64,000 nucleotides of DNA, taken from contig NW_006498608.1 in assembly GCF_000471905.2 (NCBI RefSeq), positions 3,787,547 to 3,851,546 on the forward strand, given 5' to 3'. This document shows positions 31,662 to 43,100 of the stretch, one piece after another. This stretch comes from Amborella trichopoda. Lineage: Eukaryota > Streptophyta > Magnoliopsida > Amborellales > Amborellaceae. The position numbers were made by a program, and so were the translations under genes. Every line of letters starts with the position of its first letter. The first letter of the stretch is position 1. Below the pieces are notes generated by a model. That model was not told the DNA's origin and did no database searches. It saw nothing but the letters and a program-made list of their open reading frames with translations.

Positions 31662-32830
31662 TGTTGGATATGATGATATCCAAAATCACGCAATATAAGG
31701 AAGTCCCATATTATGCGAGACTAGGATTGGTATTGATAAGTTTTTTAAAAGAAAAAGAAATCTAAAAAAATTAAAACTCTTGGTTATATCTCTTTGTTCT
31801 TGAGATATAACAAGGAAATTTTCTATTTAGTGTGACTCCTAACCTTTGTTCTTCAGATATATGAAAGGGAAAAGAATGTGTGTGCCTTATTTGGGTTACT
31901 ATATAAGAAATGTTACTTCCTCTAGAGAGAAAGGCATATGCCTCCTGTGCAAGGCCTCCCTTTAGAGAGAAGAGAGCTTCTTAAAGAGAGAAACATCATT
32001 GATGTATCTCCTGTAAATTGAGAGGATAAATTTTTGTAGAGAAGCGGTTCTCATGGAGATTTTGGGTAGTTTCCCCTTAGAGATAAGAGAGTTGCAGGGC
32101 CTTCTTTTACAGAGAAAAGAGCTTCCAATGAAGAGAAATACCATGATGTATCTCCTACAGATTGAGAGGTTAATTTATTGTAGAGAAACGGTTCTCATGA
32201 AGATTTTGGGTGGTTTTCCCTTAGAGATAAAAAAACTTCCTATAAAGAGAAACACCATCGATGTGCATCATGTAGATTGAGAGGCTGATTTGTTGTAGAG
32301 AAGTGATTCTCATGGAGATTTTGGTTGGTTTCCTCGTTTAGTGAGAGAAAGTCTCAGATGTTCTTAATGTTCTTCTTCTTGAACAATGGTTTAGTTGTAA
32401 ACGAGTATAGATGGTTCTCCTACTAGACAATGGTTTAGCTATGGGACATAGATGGTCTCTTCATGAACAATAGTTTATTTATGGAATAGAGGTGCGAGAT
32501 TGGTGGGTGCCGATCAAAAGAGCGGGTCTAAAAGGATTTGTTCAATTGTGTTTTGTCGAGGATTAAAGAGGTAACTCTATGTCTCAAAATCTATGATGTA
32601 ACTCATTGGTATAGTGAAGTATGGTTTGTCGTGCTCGTGGATGTAGACCTCTTGGGGTGAACTACGTAAATTTTTGTGCTCTTATTGCGTGTATGTTTCG
32701 TATTTTATTGATCATATTATGGCTCGTGCTCTTACCTATTTTGTTTCTAGCTGGATAAGTATACGATCTTGATGGGATCCAACTTTTGGATTCTTGTTTC
32801 TGTGTCAAAAAGGGTTCTTAAATCCTAACA
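31662..32830. mobile_element. Probable solo LTR, copy 2, with internal tandem repeats
   Basis: It begins TGTTGGATATGATG and ends AATCCTAACA, matching the edges of 18693-19606, and the interior is collinear over most of its length. Inside, a unit with 'atggagattttggg' and 'tagagaagcggttctcat' occurs three times (cores at 32053, 32197 and 32312). The flanking 5-mers match only partly (TCTTG and TCTCA). No internal retrotransposon domain is nearby. Confidence 0.5.
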
Positions 32831-32849
32831 TCTCACACATAGCCTTAAG

Positions 32850-33360
32850 GGAAATGTTTCTATATGACCCCAACAACATATAAGTTATATGCAACCCCAC
32901 CTCTTAGCCGTTCGATCTGAATCGAACACCTACGACTGTTCATACCACAATGTCACGTCAAACACTATTTTTATTTTTCATTTTTTTCTACAAAATATTT
33001 TTTGATGAAATTTTGAGCATTCATAAAAAAATTAGGACAAACCTCGAAACAATAAATAAAAAATATTTTATGCAAAAATAAATTACTAAAATGCCCCTTC
33101 AATTTTCAGAGGCATTTTGGAAATATTTCATCACCAAAGATATGTTTTAATATTTTTATCATGTGCGCCCTTGTTACGTCTATGTATGCCCTAAATTTTG
33201 TTTCAAAATTATTTATAGAATAAAAATAAAAAAAATAAAACACTATGAGCTGTCTGATCAAGATTTTACAATTAAGTGCTAGCCTATGACATTATGACTC
33301 AAACCATCTCAGCTATCTACTCAGATCTGATGGCTGAGATAAAGGGTCACATATACACTA
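32850..33360. mobile_element. Family E-like element, diverged
   Basis: The order of words ('aatgtttctatatgacccc', 'acaatgtcacgtcaaacac', 'tacaaaatatttttt', 'aaaatgccccttcaa') parallels 29310-29815. The right terminal repeat is unclear, so the limit is approximate. Confidence 0.45.
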
Positions 33361-33362
33361 AC

Positions 33363-34252
33363 GGGCAATGATTTCATGCAACCGTTGCATAGTAATATAA
33401 TGCAACAGCCTTAAAAAACCATCTTATGGCTATTTGTTTGAACCAAAATTTGAAATATGCACTCTTTTCATTCTAATGAACAATCACAAAAAAAGAAAAA
33501 ATTGAAAACATAACCTAGAAAGTATTTTTTTAGCCCAATTAATATAGGCCGTTCATTTTGGTGAGATACTTAGATCTAGACCTTAGAAGGATTCTTTCAT
33601 TTCCAATTTTTTTGGATGGTTTTATTATGATTAGATGAACAATGTTAAAAAAGAAAAAAATTATTTTGAGTTTATAAAAGCTAAGATCTTGAAATTCACA
33701 AAATGAATGGTCTAGATTCGTTTTTGGAGGGGACTCATTTTGACCATATCTAGGGTTCAAATTGAAATTTTTTTTTTTGAAGATTGATTATTGAGATGAA
33801 GAGAGTGTGTATGCAAATTTTGTGGTCATACAAATACCACAAACATGGTTTTATAGAAGTGTTCTTGCATTATATTATGATGCTCTACACAATATGTGGA
33901 TAGGGTCACATAGAAAGCCCTCCCTAGGCTTAATGATGTGCAATGCTAAAGAACCCATATTTGTAGGATTTTTAGGTTTTAAAATATTGGGGATTGAATA
34001 TATCCTTTATCTATAGCAAATGGAGGTCACAATGAAAAAATTCTTCTAAGGCCTAGATCTTGTATCTCATCAAAATAAACGCCCTATGTTAATTAGAATG
34101 AAAAGAGTGTACATTCCAAATTTTGTTTTGATTGTTTATTAAAATGAAAAGAGTGTATATTCCAAAATTTGGATCAAACAAATGTTCATAAGATGGGTTT
34201 TTAAGGTTGTTGCATCATATTACTATACAACAGTTGCATGAAATCATTGCCC
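33363..34252. mobile_element. Large fold-back element, arms about 240 bp
   Basis: It starts GGGCAATGATTTCATGCAAC and ends with the near-perfect complement GTTGCATGAAATCATTGCCC. Complementarity continues inward for about 240 bp on each side, including 'atgagatac..agatcta' and 'ccttagaag'. The central part repeats a diverged version of one arm. No target duplication was seen and no protein is encoded. Confidence 0.7.
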
Positions 34253-34719
34253 TTATCCACAGACATCAAATGCAAAACCCAATAGCTTGGGTTGCATCAC
34301 ATAAAACAAAAAAAAAAAAAAAAGGAGTTTGAGCCTAATCAGTGCAACTCTCTTGTACTCCCGGTGTCCATCTTATAGCCTGTTGGTAATTGTGACTACC
34401 TTATATAAAAAATAAACAATCTTATTCTATGTATCTCTTGGGATCTTCATCCTGATAAATAACCATTCATGGGGGTTCAAATTTTTGGGATATTTTTTGA
34501 CTGAATTTATGGACACTTTTAAATAAAAATAATTTATCTAGTTTCTCAAAAAATAAAATAAAATTGAGCTCTCCAAAATCTAGTTCCAGACGGTCCAAAA
34601 AATTTAATTATCAAATGTTGGTTTGTTGGACAATGAAGATGTAGAGTATTAAAGCTGATAATCAAACTCACTTATTTTTATTTTTTTTAGATAATCACTA
34701 GTTGTATGAAAGATATTCG

Positions 34720-34868
34720 CGACATTGCACTCGCAAAGTCTTCCCTAAAGCTTACCACCATTGTGTGTTCTTCTTTGGTCCTGCTAGTTTCTAGTTGTGA
34801 CATTGCACTTGCAAAGTCTTCCCCAAAGCGTACCACCATTGTGTGTGCCCTGCTAGTTCTAGTTGTGG
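34720..34868 (+). repeat. 78-bp tandem duplication
   Basis: Two copies start with 'gacattgcac' at 34721 and 34799. They share 'gcaaagtcttcc' and 'taccaccattgtgtgt'. Frames open across it on both strands but have no recognisable product. Confidence 0.8.
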
Positions 34869-34974
34869 CAATGGGGTTGGGTCGACCCACCAACTTGATG
34901 GGTCAACTGGACGCGGGTGTAGTTTTGGAACACACACATGCTTGCGTGCGCACACACAGACACATATATGTCGC

Positions 34975-35110
34975 ATAAAATCATTTATCTTCTACACAAG
35001 AATGTCACAATTATTCATAGCCATTAAATGTCAAATTGGATAGGTTGGTATGTGTCATGATATTCAATTTTTGTTTTTTTTGGAACTTTGAGTCGAATCA
35101 ATGACATGCT
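34975..35110. mobile_element. Family B MITE fragment
   Basis: The interior words 'atgtcacaattattcatag', 'taaatgtcaaattggatagg' and 'ggaactttgagtcgaatca' match the copy at 3995-4279. The terminal repeats are gone. Confidence 0.45.
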
Positions 35111-35182
35111 CCTAAAGGATGAGTTTTCTATGATTCCACACTCCACGGACTCATGATTATGTGTACTGATGGAATTTATTAC

Positions 35183-35575
35183 GGGGAAAAGTTTATTTAG
35201 AGCCTAGGCGCTAAACAATCAAATTAGAGACTACCTCAAAATTTTCACTAGAAGATGTTGTTTTGATGCTCAAATATCCTCAAATTGATCATCTCGGCAT
35301 CAAGATGCAAGGATATGAGAAAAAATGGATTTCAATTTTTGGAAATAGTGTATTTTACAACGCATTTTTGGATTGTCAATTTTCAAGATTTTCAAGTTTT
35401 CATAGATCTGTCGATCTACACTATTTTTGAAGCTTTAAAATTTATAAATAAAAGTGAAAATATATTTTAAGGCTATTACAAAGATTTCCAGTATTGAAAC
35501 TACATTTCTCAACACTATTTGAAAGTAGGTTCTAATTTGATTGTTTAGAGCTTAGTCTCTATACAAACGGCAACC
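35183..35575 (+). mobile_element. MITE family A, near-complete copy
   Basis: It starts GGGGAAAAGTTTATTTAGAG and ends ATACAAACGGCAACC. This copy and the one at 11668-12082 form a subgroup with 'gctctaaacaatcaaatt'-type ends and 'gatttccagtattgaaac' inside. No frame of interest. Confidence 0.75.
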
Positions 35576-35824
35576 GATTATTAAATTAAATAAGAAAGTA
35601 TGAATGAGTTGTTAGATAGTTAATCTCTCATATCCATCTTGATAAATCTTCTTAGAAACATGACATACCAAATTCTGGGATTTTGTGGTTTGAGGTATTT
35701 GCATTCGTTGTTAAGGAAAGATGACATTCTCATTGAATGTGATCATCCTATTGCCGTTGTAGTTTATATAACCCATGTCGAAGGACACATTTCCTGTGCT
35801 AACAAACTTTGCAATCTGTTTTCT

Positions 35825-35950
35825 CTTATAAATATTAAATCTAAAACTCAAAAAATTTATGCAGATCAAGAAGATCCATAATTGAAACTTTTGAAAATGA
35901 ACGGTCCAGATAATGTATTACAAGATGTATTATTTTTTTGAAATTTTTTT
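35825..35950 (-). mobile_element. MITE family A, internal fragment
   Basis: Only the central portion is present ('gcagatcaagaagatccata', 'ttacaagatgtattatttt'), in reverse. It abuts the next copy directly. Confidence 0.45.
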
Positions 35951-35951
35951 A

Positions 35952-36322
35952 TATAAGGTTGATACTTTAAAATGTAGAATTAAGGTGTACCTGTACAATC
36001 CTTCAAAAATTTGATGTTGGAAAAGTATCTAATTGATCATCTCGATATCGAGATGTATAGATTATAGAAAAAAAGAGATTTCAAATTCTAAAATAGTACA
36101 TCTTACAATACGTTATCTGGATTGTCCATTTTCAAGATTTTCATATGTTTATAGTTTAGTTTATTTGAACTATTTTTGGAGTTTAAAATTTTATAATTAG
36201 AGATAAAAATAGATCCTCGTGCCATCCTAAGAATTTTTTATACCAAAACTGTATTTGATGACAAAGTTTGGGGTGTACCTTAATTTGATGGTTTAAGGTT
36301 GCAACCTTATGCAAACCGCACC
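35952..36322 (+). mobile_element. MITE family A, complete copy
   Basis: The left block 'ttatataaggttgatac', the 'ttgatcatctcgatatcgag' landmark and the right block 'tttgatggtttaaggttgc' to 'gcaaaccgcacc' are all present. T-runs flank both ends, so a target duplication cannot be judged. Confidence 0.7.
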
Positions 36323-36439
36323 TTTTTTTCTCTTGGACATCAAATTTTTTTTTTTTTTTTCCGATATTGACGTACCTAACGACCATGATGAGCAGTTGAA
36401 GGTTCCCTATCATTGAAACAATATTTCTAGTGAGTTTTA

Positions 36440-36820
36440 AGGTGGGTCTTACTTCTAAATTGCTTAGTTATTCATAAAACTCAATGTAAAGCACACCTCT
36501 AAATCTTACTAAAAAATGCAATTCCAGTTTCGAAAACACGTACCATGGCTTAAAAATATATTTTAACCCTAAATTAGAAATTTAAAGCTCAAAAAATAGT
36601 GTAGATGGAGCCAATCTATAAACACTAGAAAACCTTAAAAACAGATGGTAAATATTATGTGTTATAAGATGCACTATTTGTAATATTTGAAATCCTTTCT
36701 TTTTGCTCAGGTTCATAGATCTCGAGATCGAGATCGATCAATTGTAGGGTCTTTTAACGTCGGAAAAATCTTTTTGGGCAGACTTTTGACACCTAGTATA
36801 AACTTTTGAATAGGGTTTCT
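36440..36820 (-). mobile_element. MITE family A, reversed copy
   Basis: Landmarks in reverse include 'gtaaagcacacctctaaatc', 'aaatagtgtagatggagcc' and 'agatctcgagatcgagatcg'. Both outer ends are eroded. Confidence 0.55.
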
Positions 36821-37496
36821 ATGAGTCGGCCAACACACATGTACAAATGCGACCCCCCTCTAAAATCCATCTTAAAGGGGACTCTGTAAATGTGATCAGA
36901 TGGTACTCGAACCCTCATGCAAATTCTTAACAATTGACATCCACCATGGACGAAATACTTAACATTCAGGGCACAGATGTCACTTTTGCCCTTATCAACA
37001 GAGAAAGGAATGGACCAGCTGCTACTTCAACAAAGCTGGCAACGTTATAGACTCCGATGTCTTCCTCATTTTATTCTTCCCTCTAATCTATTTCCCTTCC
37101 TTCTCTTCCCCTCTTTCTTCTCTTTCTCTACCTCTTTTCCCCTTGGCTTCTCTTTCTTCTTTCTCTCCATACCTCTTTTTCATCCTTTTGAATTTTGCTG
37201 TATTTCTTTTATTGACTCAATGAAATCATTGTTAACAAAAAAAAAAAAAGAAAAAGAAAAAAAAGAGTGGAAAGATGGATTTAACCTTTTTTTTTTGGTT
37301 GAGATTCACTATCTAAGCCATGGTGCTTGAATATAAAAAATGCAATAAAAATTTAAATTGTATTTTTAGGGAAAATTACTAAAACCTCATTGACTAAATT
37401 TTCTTAACATCCTTCCCCAAGAACTTTTAAAATACTAAAAACCCCAGTAATGCTTTTTTTTTGTGCTTTCCCCTAGTGAAAAGGTCAAAAAATTTA
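36821..37496. other. Intergenic; pyrimidine-rich stretch ending in an A-tract
   Basis: Between about 37060 and 37200 the plus strand is dominated by C and T, and an A-rich tract follows at 37237-37265. This could be the 3' end of an old retroposed transcript, but no parent gene is recognisable. The 117-codon frame across it is a product of the pyrimidine bias. Confidence 0.3.
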
Positions 37497-37889
37497 GGAA
37501 AAAGTTTATATACGGATGCAACCTTATAATGTAGAACTACAGATGCACCTCAAAAATCCATCAAAAAAAGTAGTTTTAATGTTGAAAAACCCTTTAATTG
37601 ATCATCTCGACATCGAGATATATGACCATGAAAAATAAAAAAATTTTAATTCTCAATAATAGTGCATTTTACAACATATTATCTACAGCCTCCATTTTCA
37701 AGATTTTCATATGTTCATAGATCTACTTGATGTTAACTATTTTTGAAATTTAAAATTTTATAATTTGATATAAAAATAGATTTTGAGATAATCCTAAGAA
37801 CATTTTACATCAAAATTATATACCATGATAAATTTGAAGGTGCACCTTACCTCTACAGCTACGGATGCATTCGTATGCCAACTGCACCC
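37497..37889 (+). mobile_element. MITE family A, complete copy with 9-bp TSD
   Basis: A 393-bp copy starts GGAAAAAGTTTATATACGG and ends ACTGCACCC. It is flanked by a perfect 9-bp direct repeat AAAAATTTA (37488-37496 and 37890-37898). This is the second copy with an exact 9-bp duplication and supports a Mutator-type origin. Confidence 0.85.
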
Positions 37890-37939
37890 AAAAATTTATG
37901 ACTAGAATACCCTACTCTCTACCTTATATCCATGTTTTC

Positions 37940-38190
37940 ATATTGATAGTCCGGCACAAAACACTGTCGAACCGGCTTTAAGAGCCGTTGCTGGACAGAC
38001 ACTATGAAATTAATGTGCCGGACCGATTCGATACATTTTTTGTGTTAGACTGGACTCATTTTTCGGTTCAATTGTTTGACCGGCACTATGAAATCAATAT
38101 GCCGGACTGGTCTGACGCTTTTATTGTAGCAGTCCAACAAATTTTTTTTGTTGAAGACGAACACATTTATTTTTTGGTTTGACACAAAAA
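37940..38190 (+). repeat. Degenerate repeat with 'ccggcactatgaaat' units
   Basis: Two units with 'gacactatgaaattaatgtg' and 'ggcactatgaaatcaatatg' lie about 90 bp apart. The words resemble those inside the Mutator-like element at 8170-8829, suggesting a shared origin. Confidence 0.45.
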
Positions 38191-38259
38191 GAAAAAAGTT
38201 AAAAAATTGGGTGTTGTAAACCAAGGTCAAATGGGGTATTTTGGAAACAAAAAAATACA

Positions 38260-40085
38260 TTTTTGCACTTGGGGGAACAGATACGGATCACGTTAGCGTT
38301 TGGGAAGGTTTTTGTGGGGAGGATGTTAACAAAGCTGGGGTTATGGGGGTGTACGGTCCAAATCTCCACCCCACTGACTTACCAAAAGACAAGCAAATTT
38401 AAATTAAAATACGAGAATTCGTCACGCGTCCTCCTCCGCTCTAACCCACCCAACCCTTCGGCTAAACAACATTTTTATCAGGTGCACCAGCCGGTTCGTC
38501 ACTGAAGTTCTCTCGAAAGAATGATCCAGCCATAGATTTCTCTCTCTAAAACAACATTTTTATCGGGTACTGTTTACTTGCAGGCTTATTATTATTATTA
38601 TTTTTTGTGAAAAATATTCGTTTTGCTTACATTGCGTAATGAAGATTGAACATAGATTTAGCTGAATTTCCTGTAAATTTTGACTTATATTTAGAGATCC
38701 AAGGAAATTTACTGTAATTATTCGATTGTATTCTGTGAAATCCGGTGCTTCATATTAAGAACATGTAATTGTCTTTTTCCTTCGATTTTCCCTTTATTTT
38801 CTTCTTCAAAATTTATTTGATCCTGCAAATTTGTGAAGTTATATATATGTATATATATGTATTTTATCTTATTGGATTTATGTTGAAGTATAAAATGTGA
38901 TTTACTTTGTACGAATAGACAATTACCCCAATTTTTTCGATGTGCTCATATGAGTTAATCACTAAATTATTAGTGGAATGGATCGATTCAGAGAAAGCGA
39001 TCTCATTTATTTCATTCTTTTTGTGGGATAAACTTAAAAATCGATAGATTGCTGAATATTGGTATGGATTGACATGGGCTATGGGATTTGGTGCTTGTTT
39101 TTGTTGGGTTGACTATTTTGTAATGCTTTCAGTTATTGTTGTTGTTGTCCACTGTAAAAAGAGGAAAAAGCTTTGGTTTAACATTTTCTTATTTTGATGT
39201 GAAGATTCAATGGGGGATTAAATTAGTCCCAAGTTTGGGATGGCCATCTGCTTTGTCATGGAACAATTGAGACTTAATTAAGTTAATTGAGACTTAATTA
39301 AGTTGTATGTCGATGAAATTGAAAAACTGATCAATGGACTCTAGTGTCTGGATCTGCAGAATAGTCATAACTTAATGACCTAACTGTCATAAGAGGAAAG
39401 GGATTTGTAGAATATATGTTTTGATTTGTGAGTTCCTGTTATATGTAGCTTATGAATTCCTGAGAGTTTTCTCACTTGTTATAGTCATCATATGTTTAGA
39501 TAGTTGATATTAAAATATTAAAATGTTTATAGGGTTCCATTGAGAAGTTCATTGTACTTTCTTAGAGAATTCATGTGAATGTTTTCTTGCTTCTTGATAC
39601 AAGTAAAGATGAGTAATTTTATGGTTTCTTTTCTTTTAGTTTTATTTTCTGTTTCTTTGTGTTAGATACTTATGTTGCGATTCAGATACAGAGTTATTTA
39701 CCTTCTTTTAGTTAGATATGTATGTTGCGATTTAGATACGGAGTTATTTATCTTCTTTTAAACTTCAATTATCACTTGTGATTTGATGCTATATTTTTAG
39801 CATTGAAGCTGTTGTAATTATATTCCTGTCGAACTATCATCTTTCTTCTTGCACATGCATATGTAACCTTTAACAGTTATTTTATTGATCCAAGTCCTTT
39901 CTCATAATAATGAGCAGTCACAGTTTTTTCTAAATCTTTTCGGTCGGATAAGATGGGGAAATTTGGTGTAGAAAACTAATTTAAGAAAAAAAGAAAAGTA
40001 GGTTCATGGTTTCCTCAACAAGAATGAGATGGAATTGGTACGTTCTCACTTTGACATTCTGACAGAAAGTTGTGCATGTTTTCAG
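38260..40085 (+). promoter_or_regulatory. VPS52: VPS52 upstream region and probable leader intron
   Basis: The segment 38400-38570 is less AT-rich and has CT-rich patches, as expected of a plant 5' leader. A 20-bp core, 'aaacaacatttttatc', occurs twice in it (about 38465 and 38549), and each copy is followed by a GT that could serve as a splice donor. From about 38570 to 40085 the text is T-rich with no repeats of note apart from small duplications near 39270 and 39661-39760, consistent with a leader intron. No transcript data support the exact limits. Confidence 0.4.
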
Positions 40086-40124
40086 ATATTATGAGGGTCA
40101 TGCTTGTCTGAAATCCTTGCCAAA
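40086..40124 (+). other. VPS52: VPS52 5' leader next to the start codon, with a short uORF
   Basis: An acceptor-like 'catgttttcag' ends at 40085. The 39 bases before the VPS52 start contain ATG at 40091 opening a six-codon frame (MRVMLV) that stops at TGA 40109-40111. A second in-frame ATG is at 40100. The main ATG follows 13 bases after the stop. Confidence 0.45.
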
Positions 40125-40148
40125 ATGCCTGAGGTTGCAAATAGAAAG
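40125..40148 (+). CDS. VPS52: VPS52 exon 1 (first coding)
   Basis: Encodes residues 1-8, MPEVANRK, and ends before GTAACT. The start is the only in-frame ATG after the acceptor-like site at 40085. The N-terminus is poorly conserved, so this exon is less certain than the others. Confidence 0.7.
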
Positions 40149-43100
40149 GTAACTTATTAACCTGTTGTCAAAATGCGATATGAAGTCGTGTAGCTGATCC
40201 CAAATAGTTCGGATAAGGATTGGACGATGATGATGATTATGTTACTAAGTACCTTTATTTCATATTCTTGTGCTTGTTGCGAAAAGTGCTTGTGTCAAAA
40301 CCAGTTAATATTCCTCTATTGTGTGAACTGCATTATATTAAAAGAAACACAAGGAACATCTTTTCTCATTTTATTGTTTGTGATGATGAAATTCAATTAA
40401 AAAAACTTTGATGGCATTTGCGAGTTCTAACTTCTCAAATTTCCTTTTTGTCACTGCTGCAAAATGAATTAATTGGTATTTATGAGTGCTGGGAGTTTTA
40501 TGTTAGCATGCAAGGAGCCGCTTCTAATTAAGATGACCTAATTGCGAATAGAACAACTAAGCATTATGAAAATTTAAAAGAATAACAAATGTAAATCAGT
40601 TTTTCTTCACTTTATGTATCTCTAAACTCAACTTAAATTTGTTGTCTTGGGTAAGAAATCGAGAATGTTGCTCATACACTTCATTGTGTTTTGGAAGTAG
40701 AGTATCTAGGGAACTTTTGAACTTTTTAACTATCACTAATGGTTCCTGCCATACCTTTATTATTAAGCATGAGAATGGTAAACGTTTTGCCTTGCAGAAT
40801 AACACCTTGATTGTGGTTTAGACGCAAGTTCCTCACTGTCCATGATCATAAATGGAAGTTAATAAAATTCGCACTATGAACATGATTCTAAATGGATTCC
40901 TTTCATCATGTGTAATTGTGTATATGGAGCTGTTTAATATCTGGATATTCACCTTTGTCCATTTCATTTTTTTCATAAGCATGCAAGTAGATGCTCCAGT
41001 CACTTGGTTGAGCAAGTTGTTTTCAGTTACTTAATACAGTATTTTTTGAATAATTATTAGATGTACATTTGTGCCAAGGATCGTAAAAAAAAGTGCATTT
41101 GTGCTAGTGTTATTTGTCAATTCATGGTAAGATTTCTCATTGTAGTATGTGATTCACAAGGATCGTCATGTTGTTGCATGTTTATTTTGTTTTAGAGATG
41201 AGAGTTACTTTTGAGGCTTTTTCATTTATCTGAAATTTTAACGTGATATAAACTGGTTATAGGCTGACACACTTGGTGACGCTCATGAAGTGCAAAAACA
41301 TGGATTTGATTTGGGTGTAGTTGTTGGAGATTTGGCATTTGAGGATGATAGTGACAGGTATTATGAATCAAATATGTACTTTCTCGATAGGAAAATTATA
41401 TGAGGTTGACTGAGGTTTTTAGCAATAGAGGAAAATTATGGCTCTACTTTTCTGCATTTTTAGATTTTTGAATTGCTCGGAGACTGCACATATTATTTAT
41501 TGCTTTTGGCTTGATATTGAAATCCTCAATAGCCTTCTCTTATTGGTCTTTATTTAGAGATTAACTGATTATTTGTTGGATTGAGAAAGATCACAACTGT
41601 AAACGCCTAGCATTTATTTGTTTTCATATAAAAATTTGTACTTTTCTCTGCCTATTTGTTACCAGTCACATGCATACGGTGTCTTTTGTTAGTAACTGCA
41701 ATGTAATGAAACAAATTAGCAGGACTCCTGGATAAGAGGAATCTGCAAGACATCTTGCAAGTAAGGTGATATTTAGTTGATATTCTAATGATGGCCTTTT
41801 TTTTTTTTCCCTTTCTTATATTCTCAGATCAGTAGTCATTTTCTCTAAAAGAAGAAAGGAAGAAGGTTACAAACTTGCCAGATATAAATGCCTGCCTGAG
41901 CCCTTCATAGGCCCTGTAATATTATTCTTGCTCTGGCGTTTGTTTTCTCTCATTTCTTCGTTGATTGTTCGCTATCTTCCTTCCCTCCAATATGTTCACC
42001 CTATGTTCCATCACTTAGAGTGAGAATAATTCCCAAGCAAGTGGCCATGAGTTGGATGGTATCATCCATGCATTGTTCATATCTGATAGTTGCATTCTGC
42101 CCATTTTTCTCTATTGCCTTTCTCTTTCTGGTTTTTCAGGCTTAATGCTCTTTGAATTGACCTGTTTGCCTATTTATGCTTAGTGTCCTGGACAGGTTTT
42201 AGGTCAATGTCTTTGAAGATCTTTGTTATGTTCATTATCACAAAATGGAAGAACTGAAATTTCACCTTCTTTTGTAGCGATGACATATCTTTGGAGGGAT
42301 TACAGCAGGAATTGGAGGACTGTAAGAATGACAATGTAAGTCCGATGGCTTCTGCAGTACGTGTTCATTTGGGTATCTAGAGGAGACTCCTATTTTCTTG
42401 ATATTTTTTCACTGCTTTTTATTTTGTTGAGCAGAATTATTCATACCATGCATTCAGCTCTGCTGCATCTTTTCGTTCATCAGAAGTCCATATTTGATTT
42501 TATAGAATTGCTGATGTTTGCATTTACTGGGTACTTGATTTGCATTGAAGGTATTGCCTTTGGAATGTAAGAGAAAGGAACATAACTACTCTTATGATTT
42601 CTCCAGTAATAACTTTTGGATTTCTCCACATGTTGGCGTTGTTCTCTCTGATTATAGTTTTTTAACAAGGCACACATTTTAGATAGGATGGTGAAGTTAA
42701 GATTTTTCTTTGGAGGCTAAACGGGATTGTTTTAGTATATCTTGGGGGAATAAAACAGTGTAGCAAATGTTTGTAAGTTTTTGTTCGAAAGATGCACAAA
42801 GGGGGACATTTACTCTTTGATCATGTTACAAGTGTAGGAGTCAAATATGATGATTGAATGTTTGAATTTTACTGCCATAGTGATTACTTTGTCACATGTG
42901 TGTTGATTAAAGTGTTTTTCTAATTATTATGGTACTTTCTTGCTTTATTTACAGGTAGTAACAAATATACTGGCGAAAGGCACATCATTACGAGAATATG
43001 CAAAAGGTGTCGAAAATAATGTTCGTGAAGATGAGTTGGAGTCCATTCAGGTGTCTTCCTTACTTCCTATCTAGAATTCTCCTAACTGAAGATTCCTTTT

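Noticed and set aside
34687-34978. Frames on both strands over the 78-bp duplication
   Set aside because: The apparent repeat protein is the duplicated DNA read in both senses; no relatives or gene structure.
36977-37330. 117-codon frame rich in Phe, Leu and Ser, looking like membrane segments
   Set aside because: It results from a pyrimidine-rich tract; there is no start or family support, and it runs into an A-tract.
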